From the NCBI GenBank assembly GCA_035998445.1, contig DASYHQ010000028.1:20839-84838 (forward strand): a DNA stretch of 64,000 bases. The letters run 5' to 3'. Shown in pieces: positions 8,979 to 17,274 of the stretch. The translations under genes and the position numbers were made by a program. The notes beneath the pieces were generated by a model. That model saw only the letters and a list, made by a program, of their open reading frames with translations. It was not told the origin of the DNA and did no database searches. The DNA comes from Tepidisphaeraceae bacterium. Its GTDB lineage: Bacteria > Planctomycetota > Phycisphaerae > Tepidisphaerales > Tepidisphaeraceae. Within the stretch, counting starts at the first letter, position 1. The number at the start of each line of letters is the position of its first letter.

Positions 8979-9393
8979 CGGCGACGCCTCCGTCGGCGGT
9001 GGTCGAACCGTCCTCGTCGAACGCGATCACGCTCGCCTCGCGCACCGAGGCGCGCAGCAGTTCCATGCCGCGCTCGACGTTCAACGCCGTCCGAACACCC
9101 TCCAGCGACATCCCCAGTTCCACCAGCGTGATCGCGACCGCCGGCCGCATGCCGGTGACGACGGTCTGCGCGTCCAGCACGCGGGACATCTGCGCGATGT
9201 TGGCCAGCATGCGGCCGATGAACGAGTCGACCACGTCCAACGACGAAATGTCGATCAGGACGCCCTTGGCGCCGGTGTCGGCGATGCGCGAGGTTAAGTC
9301 GTCCTGCAGCGTCATCGCCAGGCGGTCGTGCATGTCCACCTGAATGGTCACCAGCAGCAGGTCACCGACCTGCAGAATCGGGATACGGTCCAC
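8959..9393 (-). CDS. rsbS: Stressosome STAS protein RsbS
   Basis: A 144-residue protein with one STAS domain filling about residues 3-115, the size of RsbS plus a short acidic tail. VVDSFIGR carries S57, matching the serine that RsbT phosphorylates in RsbS. GMRPAVAITLVELG is the conserved second half of the fold. The start is GTG at 9393, preceded by GGAGGG with 8-nt spacing. It lies 18 bp after rsbR and overlaps rsbT. RsbS is the scaffold that sequesters RsbT in the stressosome until phosphorylated. Confidence 0.9.
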   Translation of the reverse strand: MDRIPILQVGDLLLVTIQVDMHDRLAMTLQDDLTSRIADTGAKGVLIDISSLDVVDSFIGRMLANIAQMSRVLDAQTVVTGMRPAVAITLVELGMSLEGVRTALNVERGMELLRASVREASVIAFDEDGSTTADGGVADAGTQE

Positions 9394-9411
9394 GTTGAGG
9401 GCCCTCCGGTT

Positions 9412-10287
9412 CTAGGATTTGGCACTGTGGGACTGGACCCGGGTGATCCGCATTCCCGTGCGCGTCAACGCCAGCGCGAACGCGTCGGCGAGCGAGGCCT
9501 TGGTGATGACGTCCTTCAGGTCGACACCGAGGTGGACGATCGTCTGGGCGATCTGCGGGCGAATGCCGCTGATGATGCAGTCGGCGCCCATCAGGCGCGC
9601 CGCGGTCACGGTCTTAATGAGGTGTTGCGCGACCAGCGTGTCGACCGTGGGCACACCGGTGATGTCCAGGATCGCGATCTGCGCGCCGGTCTCGACGATC
9701 CGGTTCAGCAGGCTCTCCATCACCACCTGGGTGCGGCCACTGTCGAGGGTGCCGATCATGGGCAGTGCCAGCACGCCTTCCCAGAGCTTTACGACCGGCG
9801 TCGACAGCTCGAGCATGTCCTGCTGCTGGCGGGCGATGATCTCCTCGCGCACCTTCAGGAACGCCTCGGACGTGAACAGGCCCAGCCGGTCCAGGAGCGT
9901 TGTCGCCAGCCAGATTTCATCGACGAGCGCCTTCGCGTTGGACGACAGCTCGGCGCTGAGGCGGCTGAATAGCGGCTGCTTGAACGAGAAGACGAACGTC
10001 GCGATCTCGGTGGGGGTGAAGCCCTGCTGGGCACGCGATTCGGACAGGCTGCGCAGCATGTCGCGGAGCGGTTCCCATTCCGACGACTCGACGTCCTCCG
10101 AGCCGCTCCCGACCGCCTGGCCGAACAGCGACAGGAACTCGCGCGACTGCTCGCGCAGTTCCGATTCGCGCATCAGGTCGTCCCGCTGCGCGCCGGAGCT
10201 TGACTGCACGGCCAGCCAATCCTTCAGCAGCGACGCTTCGTGCTGCCTGATGATGTCGGCAAGCTTCATTTTTCCAGTACCGGCCAC
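9412..10287 (-). CDS. rsbR: Stressosome sensor RsbR (RsbRD-like N-terminus plus STAS)
   Basis: A 291-residue RsbR paralogue. The N-terminal ~150 residues are helical and resemble the RsbRD non-haem globin-like sensor domain (LFGQAVGSGSED, TPTEIATFVFSFKQPLF). The C-terminal STAS domain runs from about 165 to 285. The two regulatory threonines are conserved: T217 in TVDTLVAQH and T249 in IAQTIVHLG, aligning with T171 and T205 of Bacillus RsbR. The GTG at 10287 is preferred over the ATG at 10269 because GGAAGGAG stands 6 nt upstream. It is the first gene of the operon, and a candidate promoter lies at 10359-10387. Only one RsbR is visible here. Confidence 0.88.
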   Translation of the reverse strand: MAGTGKMKLADIIRQHEASLLKDWLAVQSSSGAQRDDLMRESELREQSREFLSLFGQAVGSGSEDVESSEWEPLRDMLRSLSESRAQQGFTPTEIATFVFSFKQPLFSRLSAELSSNAKALVDEIWLATTLLDRLGLFTSEAFLKVREEIIARQQQDMLELSTPVVKLWEGVLALPMIGTLDSGRTQVVMESLLNRIVETGAQIAILDITGVPTVDTLVAQHLIKTVTAARLMGADCIISGIRPQIAQTIVHLGVDLKDVITKASLADAFALALTRTGMRITRVQSHSAKS

Positions 10288-10358
10288 AGCGGTCTCCTTC
10301 CAGTGCAGGTGCCATCGCGACGGGCGAACGCACGCGACGAGTCATGGTTGTGCCCGGC

Positions 10359-10387
10359 ATCCTAAGACGATCCGCTGAGGCTGTCGA
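10359..10387 (-). promoter_or_regulatory. Candidate promoter of the stressosome operon
   Basis: Read on the minus strand, TCGACA (10387-10382) and TAGGAT (10364-10359) are separated by 17 bp. That is 5 of 6 and 4 of 6 matches to sigma70 consensus. A start near 10352 would give a leader of about 65 nt before the GTG of rsbR. The motif match is moderate. Confidence 0.35.
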
Positions 10388-10421
10388 CGTGCGTAATGCT
10401 TGTCAGAAATTGGGGCGGCGA

Positions 10422-11447
10422 TCAGGGCTGGAGCCAACGGGCGGCGTCCTTGGCGAAGTAGGTCAGGATCAGGTCTGCCCCGGCACGCTTAATGCTTGTC
10501 AGCGATTCGGTCGCGCAGCGGCGCAGGTCGAGCCAGCCATTGGCGGCGGCGGCGTGGAGCATCGCGTACTCGCCGCTGACCTGGTACGCGGCCACCGGCA
10601 ATGGATGGGCGGCGCGGACGGCGGCGATGACGTCGAGGTAGGGCATTGCCGGCTTCACCATCAGGATGTCGGCCCCTTGCTCGACGTCGATCGCGACCTC
10701 GCGCATCGCTTCGCGGAAGTTGGCCGGGTCCATCTGGTAACCGTTGCGATCCCCGAACGCCGGTGGACTCTCGGCGGCGTCGCGGAAGGGGCCGTAGAAG
10801 CCACTGGCGTACTTGGCAGCGTAGCTCATGATCGGCACGTGGTCGTACCCCGCGCTGTCCAACGCCGTTCGAATGGCCGCGACCATGTTGTCGAGCATGC
10901 CCGACGGCGCGATGATGTCCGCCCCCGCCCGCACGTGCGTCGCCGATGCCCGCGCCAACAACTCCAGCGAGGCATCGTTCAGCAGGTAACCGTTGGGCAG
11001 CTTCGCATTGAAGTGCGGCTGGTCGGGCAGGTTGATGAGCCCGCAATGGCCGTGGTCGGTGTACTCGCAGAAGCACATGTCGGAGACGACGATCAGGTCC
11101 GGCGCCGCGTCTTTGATCGCCCGAATGGCGCGCGGCACGATGCCGTCGTCGTTGAAGTTATCGCTTCCGACCGCGTCCTTACGTTCCGGAATGCCGAACA
11201 GCACGACGGCGGGAACGCCCAGCGACGCCACCTCGCGCGCCTCGGCCGCCAGCCGATCGACGCTGATCTGAAACTGACCCGGCATCGAGCCGATCGGCGC
11301 CTTCACGTCGCGCCCGTGGCGCACGAACAATGGGTAGATGAAGTCGGCCGGTGACAGCGCGGTCTCGCGCACCATGCGGCGCAGCCCACCACTAAGGCGC
11401 AGGCGGCGGGGACGGTTGGGATCGACAGCGGGACGATTGGGGATCAT
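10422..11447 (-). CDS. hemB: Delta-aminolevulinic acid dehydratase (porphobilinogen synthase)
   Basis: A 341-residue enzyme that condenses two 5-aminolevulinate molecules to porphobilinogen, the second common step of tetrapyrrole synthesis. The N-terminus [18 protein letters not shown] is typical. The metal site [13 protein letters not shown] keeps all three cysteines, so it is a zinc-type enzyme. Schiff-base lysines lie in [17 protein letters not shown] and [10 protein letters not shown]. The C-terminus [18 protein letters not shown] is diagnostic. AAAGG lies 5 nt before the ATG. A TATCAT element at 11474-11469 on the minus strand may be its -10 box. It is divergent from the glycosyltransferase gene. 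Confidence 0.97.
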   Translation of the reverse strand: MIPNRPAVDPNRPRRLRLSGGLRRMVRETALSPADFIYPLFVRHGRDVKAPIGSMPGQFQISVDRLAAEAREVASLGVPAVVLFGIPERKDAVGSDNFNDDGIVPRAIRAIKDAAPDLIVVSDMCFCEYTDHGHCGLINLPDQPHFNAKLPNGYLLNDASLELLARASATHVRAGADIIAPSGMLDNMVAAIRTALDSAGYDHVPIMSYAAKYASGFYGPFRDAAESPPAFGDRNGYQMDPANFREAMREVAIDVEQGADILMVKPAMPYLDVIAAVRAAHPLPVAAYQVSGEYAMLHAAAANGWLDLRRCATESLTSIKRAGADLILTYFAKDAARWLQP

Positions 11448-11586
11448 GCAGACCTTTGCGTTTGCTTAATGATAGCGTCCAGTGCGCCGGTCGCGCAGCG
11501 GAACGCGCTAGTGATCGCTATGTTATCGTGCGGGCACGCTGGACCGTCCAGCCGTGCGGCGTCGGACCAAGGAGTTGAACTAGTCC

Positions 11587-13155
11587 ATGTCGTGGTCTCG
11601 CCGCAGCATCCCGAGTCCGATGCGACGGCTGTTGTTCGTCGTTCTGACGCTCACGGTCTTCCTCGGGTTCCTGGGGCAAACTCGGGTGACGGGCAGCCAC
11701 GAGGAACGCGTAGTCGTGACGGCGTTAAGCATGGTGCGGTCGGGCTGGCCGTGGGCGGCGCGACCGACTGTCACCCCCGTCGTAGAACTACAGGAGACGG
11801 CGGACGACAAGGCGCTGGTGCCACGCGCGGACGGCGCCACTCGATCCGTCAACCCTTGGTTGATCCCGGTCTTCCACAACGAGATTCGCCTACAGAAGCC
11901 CCCGTTACCCTACTGGGCGACAGCGGTCGCGTTCCGGGTGCTGGGGGAGAACGCGTTTGCGGCGCGCGCGGTGCCGGGATTGCTCGGTGCATTTGCGACT
12001 TTGCTGCTGTACTGCATGGCCCGACGCGTCGGTGGTCGGCGCGTGGCGGGGGCGGCGGCACTGATATGGATCTCGTCGTACTTCGTCGTCAGCGAGTATC
12101 GCAAAGCCATGGCCGACCCGTACTTGGCCGTGGCCGTATTAGGGGCGGTGTGGGCGGGGGTAAGATCACCTGGCACGGATCAGTTGCGGGAATCTACGAC
12201 GCGCACCAGCGTGCTGCTGTTCTACGCGTTCCTCGCGATGGGCGCCTTGGCCAAGGGGCCGGTGGTCGTACTGCACGTTGCCGTTGCGTTGGCCGCCTTC
12301 GCGATGTGCTTCCGACGCTGGCCAGTTGGCGGGCGCCCGCGGTGGCATGTGATCGGGGTGGTTGGCTTCCTCATGGTGACGCTGCCCTGGCCGGCGTACG
12401 TGTGGTCGACCATTCCGGAAGCGATCGAGTTGTGGCGGTACGAGTCGGTCGGGGAGTTCGCCGACAACGCGCGCAACGCCCGGCCGTGGTGGTACTACCT
12501 GCCGGCGGTACTACTGCTGACCCTGCCGTGGGTGTTGCCCTGGTTGTTCAGCGTTTGGACCACCGTGCGACGCCCGACCGGTCGGCGGCTGTTCCCCATC
12601 GTCTGGCTGGTGCTGACCGTTCTGATTTTCTCTTTCGTCCACATGAAGAAGAACGCCTACCTGCTGCCCGCGATGCCCGCACTGGCGTTGGGCGCCGCAT
12701 TCGGTGCGACGCGTGCGATCGCATTATCGCGGCAGCTCCCCAAGCCACGCTGGTTGAGGCACATAGCGTCGGTACAAACATTGATGGGCCTCGGCTTGGC
12801 GCTGGTGATCGCGTACTTGCTCGTCACGGATCCACAGGCGTCTGGCGCGTCTGGCCGTTTCGCGGTGACGCTGGAACCGGCGCTACTGGCCGGCTTGCTG
12901 GGCAGCCTTTTGGCGATCGCGATCGCAGCGCGACCGGTGTTCATCAAGACGCCCGACCGCTTCGCCGACTGGTTCACGGCTCAATCCGTCGCGTTCGCGG
13001 TGCTGATCTTACTGCTCCTGGCCTTCGCGCGATCGGAACGGAAGAACCGCGACGCCGACGATGCGTTCCATGTGCGGCCTCAACACGTCGAGGCTGGAAT
13101 ACCGTCAAAAATTGCCAAATTAAGCCTATTCTTCCTTGATTCGGCCAAAGCGTAG
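11587..13155 (+). CDS. ArnT/PMT-family membrane glycosyltransferase
   Basis: A 522-residue multi-pass protein resembling GT39/GT83 lipid-linked sugar transferases. The first periplasmic loop has the acidic-residue signature SHEERVVVTALSMV and the second has HNEIRLQKPPLPYW, matching the ERLQKPPLxYW motif of ArnT-like enzymes. About 10-12 hydrophobic helices follow, with a basic loop FVHMKKNAYLLPAMPAL. Such enzymes move a sugar from a polyprenyl phosphate carrier to lipid A, protein or another acceptor on the periplasmic face. AAGGAG lies 13 nt upstream of the ATG, further than usual, so the exact start is not certain. The acceptor is unknown. Confidence 0.8.
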   Translation: MSWSRRSIPSPMRRLLFVVLTLTVFLGFLGQTRVTGSHEERVVVTALSMVRSGWPWAARPTVTPVVELQETADDKALVPRADGATRSVNPWLIPVFHNEIRLQKPPLPYWATAVAFRVLGENAFAARAVPGLLGAFATLLLYCMARRVGGRRVAGAAALIWISSYFVVSEYRKAMADPYLAVAVLGAVWAGVRSPGTDQLRESTTRTSVLLFYAFLAMGALAKGPVVVLHVAVALAAFAMCFRRWPVGGRPRWHVIGVVGFLMVTLPWPAYVWSTIPEAIELWRYESVGEFADNARNARPWWYYLPAVLLLTLPWVLPWLFSVWTTVRRPTGRRLFPIVWLVLTVLIFSFVHMKKNAYLLPAMPALALGAAFGATRAIALSRQLPKPRWLRHIASVQTLMGLGLALVIAYLLVTDPQASGASGRFAVTLEPALLAGLLGSLLAIAIAARPVFIKTPDRFADWFTAQSVAFAVLILLLLAFARSERKNRDADDAFHVRPQHVEAGIPSKIAKLSLFFLDSAKA

Positions 13156-13260
13156 GTTCCGCAATCCGGTGTATGTGTGTAATGATAGCGACCGCGTTCC
13201 AGGAGGGTCTCAACGGGAGATCGGGATGACGCCATTGATGAGCCGGTTCACGGGCAAGGC

Positions 13261-16200
13261 ATGGACAACGACGCGCAGCATCCCACGGTCACGCTCGACC
13301 AGATCCTGATCACCGGGCAATTGACCCGCCGCCCCGCGCCACCTCCCAACTACACCGACGAGGTCGCTGCGCTGCACGCGGTGGGGCGCGCGCTGACGAT
13401 GGACGCACAGGCCGCGCTCGACGCGCTGGTGGATGCGGCGCTGCGCCTCTGCCGCGCCGGATCGGCCGGCGTCAGTCTGCTCGAGGAGGACGCGCACGGG
13501 CAGCGATCGTTCCGCTGGGTCGCGATGGCGGGGGCGTACGCCAGCTACCGCGGTGGGACCACCCCGTACGACATCAGTCCCTGCGGCGCCACGCTGGCGC
13601 GCGGGGTGGCGCAGCTGTTCGACCGTCCGTCCCGCCTCTTCACGGACATGCGTCGCGCCGAGCCACCGGAGATCATCGAGAACCTCGTCGTGCCGTTCCG
13701 GTCCGGCGACGTCGAGGGCACCATCTGGGTGGCGACCCACGACGACCAGATCCACTTCACCAACGAGGACGCCCGCATCCTGACCAGCCTCGGCGACTTC
13801 ACCGCCGTGGCGCTGGCGGGCCAGCGCGTGCGGTCTCGCCACCAGGCGAGCGAGGCGCGGCTGGCGCAGATCGTCGAGAGCGTGCGGGATTACGCGATGT
13901 TCACGATGGACCGCGACGGCATCGTCACCAGTTGGAACGTGGGGGCCGACAAGGTCTTCGGCTACGGTCAGGACGAGATCATCGGCCGCACCAGCGACGA
14001 GATCTGGACGCCCGAGGACCTGGCGCGCGACGAGCCGCACAAGGAGCGCGAGCGGGCCCGCACCGATGGCCGCGCCGCCGACGAGCGCTGGCACATGCGC
14101 AACGATGGCACCCGCTTCTTCGCCAGCGGCATCCTGACGCCACTGCTGGGCGACGACGGGCGCCTGGTGGGCTACACGAAGGTCTGCCGCGACATCACCG
14201 AGCGCAAGCGTGCCGAGGAGCGCGCCAACCGCATCCTCGAAAGCATCACCGACGCGTTCTACGCCGTCGACCGGCAGTGGCGCTTCACGTACGTGAACGC
14301 CGGCGCCGAGCGGTTGCTGCACCGCCGTCGTGAGGAACTGATCGGCCGGGTGATCTGGGACGAGTTCCCCAGCGCGCTCGGCACCGAGTTTGAACGCCAG
14401 TACAACCGCACGATGAACGAGCGCGTGACCACGCAGTTCGTCGAGTTCTACCCGGCGCCGCTCGAGGGGTGGTACGACATTCGCGCCTACCCGTCGCCCG
14501 AGGGCATCTCGGTCTACTTCCAGGACATCAACGAGCGCAAGCGCGACGAGGACGCGCTGCGCGCCAGCGAGGAACGCTTTGCCTTGGCCGTGGATGCGGC
14601 CGAACTGGGGACCTTCCACTGGACGCTGCCCGTCGGGCGCATCGAGTGGAACCGGCGCCTGCGGGAATTCTTCTGGATGTCGCCGGACGAGACGATCGTG
14701 CGCGAGCGGTTGTTCGATCGCATCCACCCCGACGACCGCCAGCGCGTGCAGCGGTCGGTCGAACGGGCGATCTCGGGGCAGGAGCGGTACGACATCGAGT
14801 ACCGCGTGGTCGGGCCGAACGGTCAGATCCGATGGTTGCACTCGACGGGTCAGGTCAGTGCCGATGAGGCGGGCAAGCCGCCCACGCGGCTCGACGGTGT
14901 CGTGATGGACATCACCGAACGTCGCCGGTTGATCACCGGGCTGCAGAGCGAGCGGGCGAAGCTCGCCAACATCATCGAGCAGGCGCCGGCGTTCATCTGC
15001 ACGCTGCGCGGGCCCGAGCACGTCTTCGAACTGGCCAACGAGCGATACTACGAGATCGTGGGGCACCGCGATGTCATCGGCAAACCCGTGCGCGATGCGC
15101 TGCCGGAGGTGGCAGGACAGGGCTTCTTCGAACTGATGGACCGCGTCTACCAGACCGGCGAAACGTTCGCTGGCAGCGAGTTGCCACTCCAGTTGCAGCG
15201 CACCGAGGGCGATGCGCTCGAGGATCGGTACATCAACGTCGTCTACCAGGCGACGCGCGACAACGATGGCCGCATCTCGGGCATCTTCGTGCACGGCGTG
15301 GACGTGACGGACTTCGTGCTGGCCCGCGATGCGCTGCGCCAGAGCGAGGCGCGCTTCCGCCAGCTGGCCGATGCCATGCCCCAGATCGTCTGGGCGGCCA
15401 GGCCCGATGGCACCGTCGATTACTACAACAAGCGCTGGCACGAGTACACCGGGATGCCCGAGGGCCTAACCGGCGATGAGAGCTGGACGCCGCTGGCGCC
15501 GCCGGAGGACCTCAAGCTCGTGTTCGTCCGTTGGACCGAGGCGCTGCGCACCGGGCAGCCGTACGAGGTCGAGTGCCGCTTCCGGCGCAGCGCCGACGGC
15601 GCGTATCGCTGGCACCTGGCCCGCGCGCTACCGGTGCGCGACGCGCATGGCGACATCGTGCGCTGGTTCGGCACGAACACCGACATTCACGACTTCAAGC
15701 TGCTGCAGGAGCAGAACGAGCAGTTGCTGGAATCCGAACGGTCCGCCCGCACCGAGGCCGAGCGCGCCAGCCGGATGAAGGACGAGTTCCTCGCGACGCT
15801 GTCGCACGAGCTGCGCACCCCGTTGAACGCGATCCTGGGCTGGTCGCAGATCCTGCGCATGAGCAACCGCGACGAGGGCGAACTGGAGGAGGGCCTGCAG
15901 ACGATCGAGCGCAACGCGCGGGCGCAGACGCAGATCATCGAGGACCTGCTGGACATGAGCCGCATCATCAGCGGCAAGGTGCGGCTCGACGTGCAGCCGG
16001 TCGACCTGACCGCGGTGGTATCGGCGGCGATCGACACGGTCCGGCCGGCGGCGGCGGCGAAGCGCGTGCAGGTCCAGTCGGTGCTCGACCCGCTCACGCA
16101 CCCGGTCAGCGCCGACCCGAACCGCCTGCAGCAGGTCTTCTGGAACCTGCTGAGCAACGCCGTCAAGTTCACGCCCAGCGGCGGGCGCGTGCAGGTGAGC

Positions 16201-16917
16201 GTCCATCGCGTCAACTCGCACATCGAGGTGAGCGTGACCGACACCGGCGAGGGCATCAACCCCCAGTTCCTGCCGCACGTGTTCGACCGCTTCCGCCAGG
16301 CCGACGCCAGCACGACGCGCCGCCACGGTGGGCTGGGGCTGGGCCTGTCGATCGTGAAGCAACTGACCGAACTGCACGGCGGCAGCGTGCGGGTGACCAG
16401 CCGTGGCGCCGGCACGGGCGCGACGTTCATCGTCGCGCTACCGCTAAACGTGCTGCGACCCGGCGACGACCCCGACGCGCCACTGCGCCGCCCCGACGCC
16501 GAGATCGCCGTCGCCGCCGATGCGTGCGCGCAGCTGAAGGGCGTGCGCGTGCTGGTGGTCGACGACGAGCCCGACGCTCGCAGCATGGTCCAGCGACTGC
16601 TGAGCGACTGCGACGCCATCGTGACGGCCGCCGACTCGGTCGCGCACGCCATGCAGCGGCTGAGCGAGGGGAAGTTCGACGTGCTGGTCAGCGACATCGG
16701 AATGCCCGGCGAGGACGGCTACGCGCTGATCCGGCGCATCCGCGCGCTGCCGGCCGATCGCAACGGCAAGGTCTGCGCGGTCGCGCTCACCGCCTACGCG
16801 CGCGCCGAGGACCGGGTGCGTTCGATTTTGTCCGGCTACGACATGCACGTCTCCAAGCCAGTCGAGCCCGCCGAGCTGATCGCCACGGTCGCCAGCCTGG
16901 CCAGCCGTGTGCGGTAA
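13261..16917 (+). CDS. GAF/multi-PAS hybrid sensor histidine kinase
   Basis: A 1218-residue soluble hybrid kinase. Domains in order: GAF at about 30-195; five PAS/PAC units between about 200 and 820, several ending in DITERK, DINERK or DITERR; coiled coil; HisKA with SHELRTPLNA; HATPase with NLLSNAVKF, DTGEGI and GGLGLGLSI; and a C-terminal receiver with VSDIGMPGEDG and SKPVEP. The part from HisKA to the end is closely similar to the stressosome-operon kinase at 3259-6141. The ATG at 13261 has only a weak AAGG upstream, while a stronger ribosome-binding site sits before an out-of-frame ATG at 13226. No response regulator gene is adjacent, so the signal may pass through a distant phosphotransfer protein. 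Confidence 0.9.
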   Translation: MDNDAQHPTVTLDQILITGQLTRRPAPPPNYTDEVAALHAVGRALTMDAQAALDALVDAALRLCRAGSAGVSLLEEDAHGQRSFRWVAMAGAYASYRGGTTPYDISPCGATLARGVAQLFDRPSRLFTDMRRAEPPEIIENLVVPFRSGDVEGTIWVATHDDQIHFTNEDARILTSLGDFTAVALAGQRVRSRHQASEARLAQIVESVRDYAMFTMDRDGIVTSWNVGADKVFGYGQDEIIGRTSDEIWTPEDLARDEPHKERERARTDGRAADERWHMRNDGTRFFASGILTPLLGDDGRLVGYTKVCRDITERKRAEERANRILESITDAFYAVDRQWRFTYVNAGAERLLHRRREELIGRVIWDEFPSALGTEFERQYNRTMNERVTTQFVEFYPAPLEGWYDIRAYPSPEGISVYFQDINERKRDEDALRASEERFALAVDAAELGTFHWTLPVGRIEWNRRLREFFWMSPDETIVRERLFDRIHPDDRQRVQRSVERAISGQERYDIEYRVVGPNGQIRWLHSTGQVSADEAGKPPTRLDGVVMDITERRRLITGLQSERAKLANIIEQAPAFICTLRGPEHVFELANERYYEIVGHRDVIGKPVRDALPEVAGQGFFELMDRVYQTGETFAGSELPLQLQRTEGDALEDRYINVVYQATRDNDGRISGIFVHGVDVTDFVLARDALRQSEARFRQLADAMPQIVWAARPDGTVDYYNKRWHEYTGMPEGLTGDESWTPLAPPEDLKLVFVRWTEALRTGQPYEVECRFRRSADGAYRWHLARALPVRDAHGDIVRWFGTNTDIHDFKLLQEQNEQLLESERSARTEAERASRMKDEFLATLSHELRTPLNAILGWSQILRMSNRDEGELEEGLQTIERNARAQTQIIEDLLDMSRIISGKVRLDVQPVDLTAVVSAAIDTVRPAAAAKRVQVQSVLDPLTHPVSADPNRLQQVFWNLLSNAVKFTPSGGRVQVSVHRVNSHIEVSVTDTGEGINPQFLPHVFDRFRQADASTTRRHGGLGLGLSIVKQLTELHGGSVRVTSRGAGTGATFIVALPLNVLRPGDDPDAPLRRPDAEIAVAADACAQLKGVRVLVVDDEPDARSMVQRLLSDCDAIVTAADSVAHAMQRLSEGKFDVLVSDIGMPGEDGYALIRRIRALPADRNGKVCAVALTAYARAEDRVRSILSGYDMHVSKPVEPAELIATVASLASRVR

Positions 16918-16968
16918 CTCGCGGCCGCCAGCCACCATCGCTGTCAGCCGTTCCAGCCAACCGCGGCG

Positions 16969-17133
16969 CTAGAGCGTGTTATGCACTTTGGGGGCCCGTA
17001 ACGCAGGCGTGACGACGCTGGGTGCCACGGTTTGGTACTCCAAGCCGTGTCTGCGTGTACCGGCACGGCTTGGCGTACCAAACCGTGGCACCCAAGCCAG
17101 TTTCTGAGCTGGAAAGTGCATAACACGCTCTAG
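16969..17133. repeat. Outer inverted repeat with a second palindrome nested in it
   Basis: The arms at 16969-16989 and 17113-17133 are perfect 21-bp inverted copies beginning CTAGAGCGTGTTATGCAC. Inside them lies the palindrome at 17019-17094. The arrangement suggests one mobile or REP-like palindrome was inserted into another. Confidence 0.85.
17019..17094. repeat. Dispersed palindrome family A, copy 1
   Basis: Arms of 31 bp start TGGGTGCCACGGTTTGG and match with one mismatch around a short loop. Copies of the same family lie at 17169-17247 and 39019-39098. Confidence 0.9.
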
Positions 17134-17168
17134 AGCAACGGACCCATTTCTGTAGCGACTTGTCCTCT

Positions 17169-17247
17169 GGGTGCCACGGTTTGGTACTCCAAGCCGTGTC
17201 GGCTGCGTCGCCCCAAGTACGGCTTGGAGTACCAAACCGTGGCACCC
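17169..17247. repeat. Dispersed palindrome family A, copy 2
   Basis: A second copy beginning GGGTGCCACGGTTTGG and ending CCAAACCGTGGCACCC, with a different loop. It lies 75 bp from copy 1 and ends about 30 bp from the stop of the arabinofuranosidase, where it could act as a terminator hairpin. Confidence 0.9.
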
Positions 17248-17274
17248 GAACGCAACGGCAACGTGCGCCCTGCT

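Larger units (their letters stand above)
16918..17274. other. Gene-free intergenic stretch filled by palindromic repeats
   Basis: No plausible coding sequence. The stretch between the hybrid kinase and the convergent arabinofuranosidase is largely two palindromic elements, the first lying inside a second, unrelated inverted repeat (listed separately). Confidence 0.8.

Noticed and set aside
7540..10287. Classical sigma-B regulon (rsbVW-sigB)
   Set aside because: No sigma factor, RsbV or RsbU gene accompanies the stressosome genes; the output proteins are histidine kinases.
13210..15441. 743-residue minus-strand open frame
   Set aside because: Antisense shadow of the multi-PAS kinase gene, with Arg/Val/Asp/His-rich composition and no domain pattern.
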